Source: Bacteroidales bacterium
GTDB taxonomy: Bacteria > Bacteroidota > Bacteroidia > Bacteroidales > Azobacteroidaceae
Direction of reading: 5' to 3'
NCBI GenBank assembly: GCA_020860885.1
Contig: JAJBTS010000104.1
Location: forward strand, 1-6,981
Length of the DNA stretch: 6,981 bases
The stretch's first letter is position 1; each line of letters starts with the position of its first letter. Below the pieces are notes generated by a model. The model was not told the DNA's origin, did not search any database, and saw only the letters and a program-made list of their open reading frames with translations. Both the position numbers and the translations under genes were made by a program. This document shows positions 6,613 to 6,981 of the stretch, in pieces.

Positions 6613-6981
6613 TCAAAACTTATATTTGATTGAACCATAAATATCTGTTTTAATTTTTCCTTGAATTTCTTCTGTGCCGGAGCCAATACTTTCTCTGTCG
6701 GAATAATGGGTAGATCCCCATTTGAAATAAAATGTCAGAGGTTTTACAATCTGCCATTTCAGAACTAGGGAATATCTCCATCCCTTACCATAATAATTAG
6801 AGAAGAAGTTAGCATAGAGAACATTTTTTTCATAAAAGTTGATTCGGGTATTCCAATCGCCGGTATTAAAATACGCAAGGTTACCATCTACTTGCAGGGA
6901 AGATTGATTATTCTTAAAAGAACAAGCCTGGTTGATGCACCATCCATAAGATGATTTTTCTTTGGTAGTATAATAGTTGAT
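6613..6981 (-). CDS. C-terminal end of an outer-membrane beta-barrel-like protein (partial)
   Basis: The frame is open from the right edge to a TGA at 6615-6613, giving the last 122 residues. The start is outside the window. The fragment alternates polar and aromatic/hydrophobic residues, as in WRYSLVLKWQ and LTFYFKWGSTHYS, with turns rich in Gly, Asn and Asp, and ends IYGSIKYKF. A terminal Phe with alternating hydrophobics is the usual recognition signal for outer-membrane barrel insertion. The pre-terminal segment SDRESIGSGTEEIQGK resembles, from memory, the end of large Bacteroidetes proteins annotated as helix-hairpin-helix or ComEA-like. That assignment is tentative, because any HhH domain would lie upstream of this fragment. 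The fragment has two cysteines (WCINQAC), unusual for a barrel strand. It lies 56 bp upstream of the GH3 gene on the same strand. I am confident that it is coding and less sure of the family. Confidence 0.75.
   Translation of the reverse strand: MNYYTTKEKSSYGWCINQACSFKNNQSSLQVDGNLAYFNTGDWNTRINFYEKNVLYANFFSNYYGKGWRYSLVLKWQIVKPLTFYFKWGSTHYSDRESIGSGTEEIQGKIKTDIYGSIKYKF

Overview
The window looks like chromosomal housekeeping DNA from a member of the Bacteroidetes, most likely order Bacteroidales. Three things suggest this. The promoter-like sites fit the Bacteroidetes -7 box TAnnTTTG with an upstream TTTG. None of the start codons has a clear Shine-Dalgarno sequence. The proteins (a DsbD with its own N-terminal domain, a small one-helix protein beside trmD, a secreted GH3 enzyme, a C-terminal barrel fragment ending in Phe) also fit that phylum. 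The DNA is AT-rich and evenly so. I see no tRNA, rRNA, CRISPR array, insertion sequence, phage gene or toxin-antitoxin pair.

Layout from left to right. Positions 1-134 are intergenic and hold a 21-bp palindrome, a well-formed promoter reading out of the left edge, and a possible terminator for trmD. A leftward pair follows: a small membrane-anchored protein of unknown function (842-1270) and, downstream of it, trmD (135-809), the tRNA m1G37 methyltransferase. A 52-bp divergent region with two facing -7-like boxes separates this pair from a rightward pair. That pair is dsbD (1323-3371), a three-domain transmembrane thiol reductant carrier, and mazG (3371-4159), a nucleoside triphosphate pyrophosphohydrolase; their stop and start codons share one base. 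mazG converges on a leftward secreted GH3 beta-glycosidase (4172-6556), and one small hairpin covers both stop codons. Upstream of the GH3 gene, on the same strand, lies the 3' end of an outer-membrane beta-barrel-like protein (6613-6981) whose start is outside the window.

The genes do not form one pathway. TrmD protects the reading frame in translation, MazG cleans the nucleotide pool, DsbD carries electrons to the periplasm, and the GH3 enzyme trims glycosides in the periplasm. I see no SusC/SusD pair or regulator that would place the GH3 gene in a polysaccharide utilisation locus within this window.

I did not find an exciting new system. The points most worth a second look are the unknown small membrane protein beside trmD, the shared-stop hairpin, the leftward promoter palindrome, the 12-bp repeat flanking the trmD start, and an EF-hand-like calcium loop at the mature N-terminus of the GH3 enzyme.
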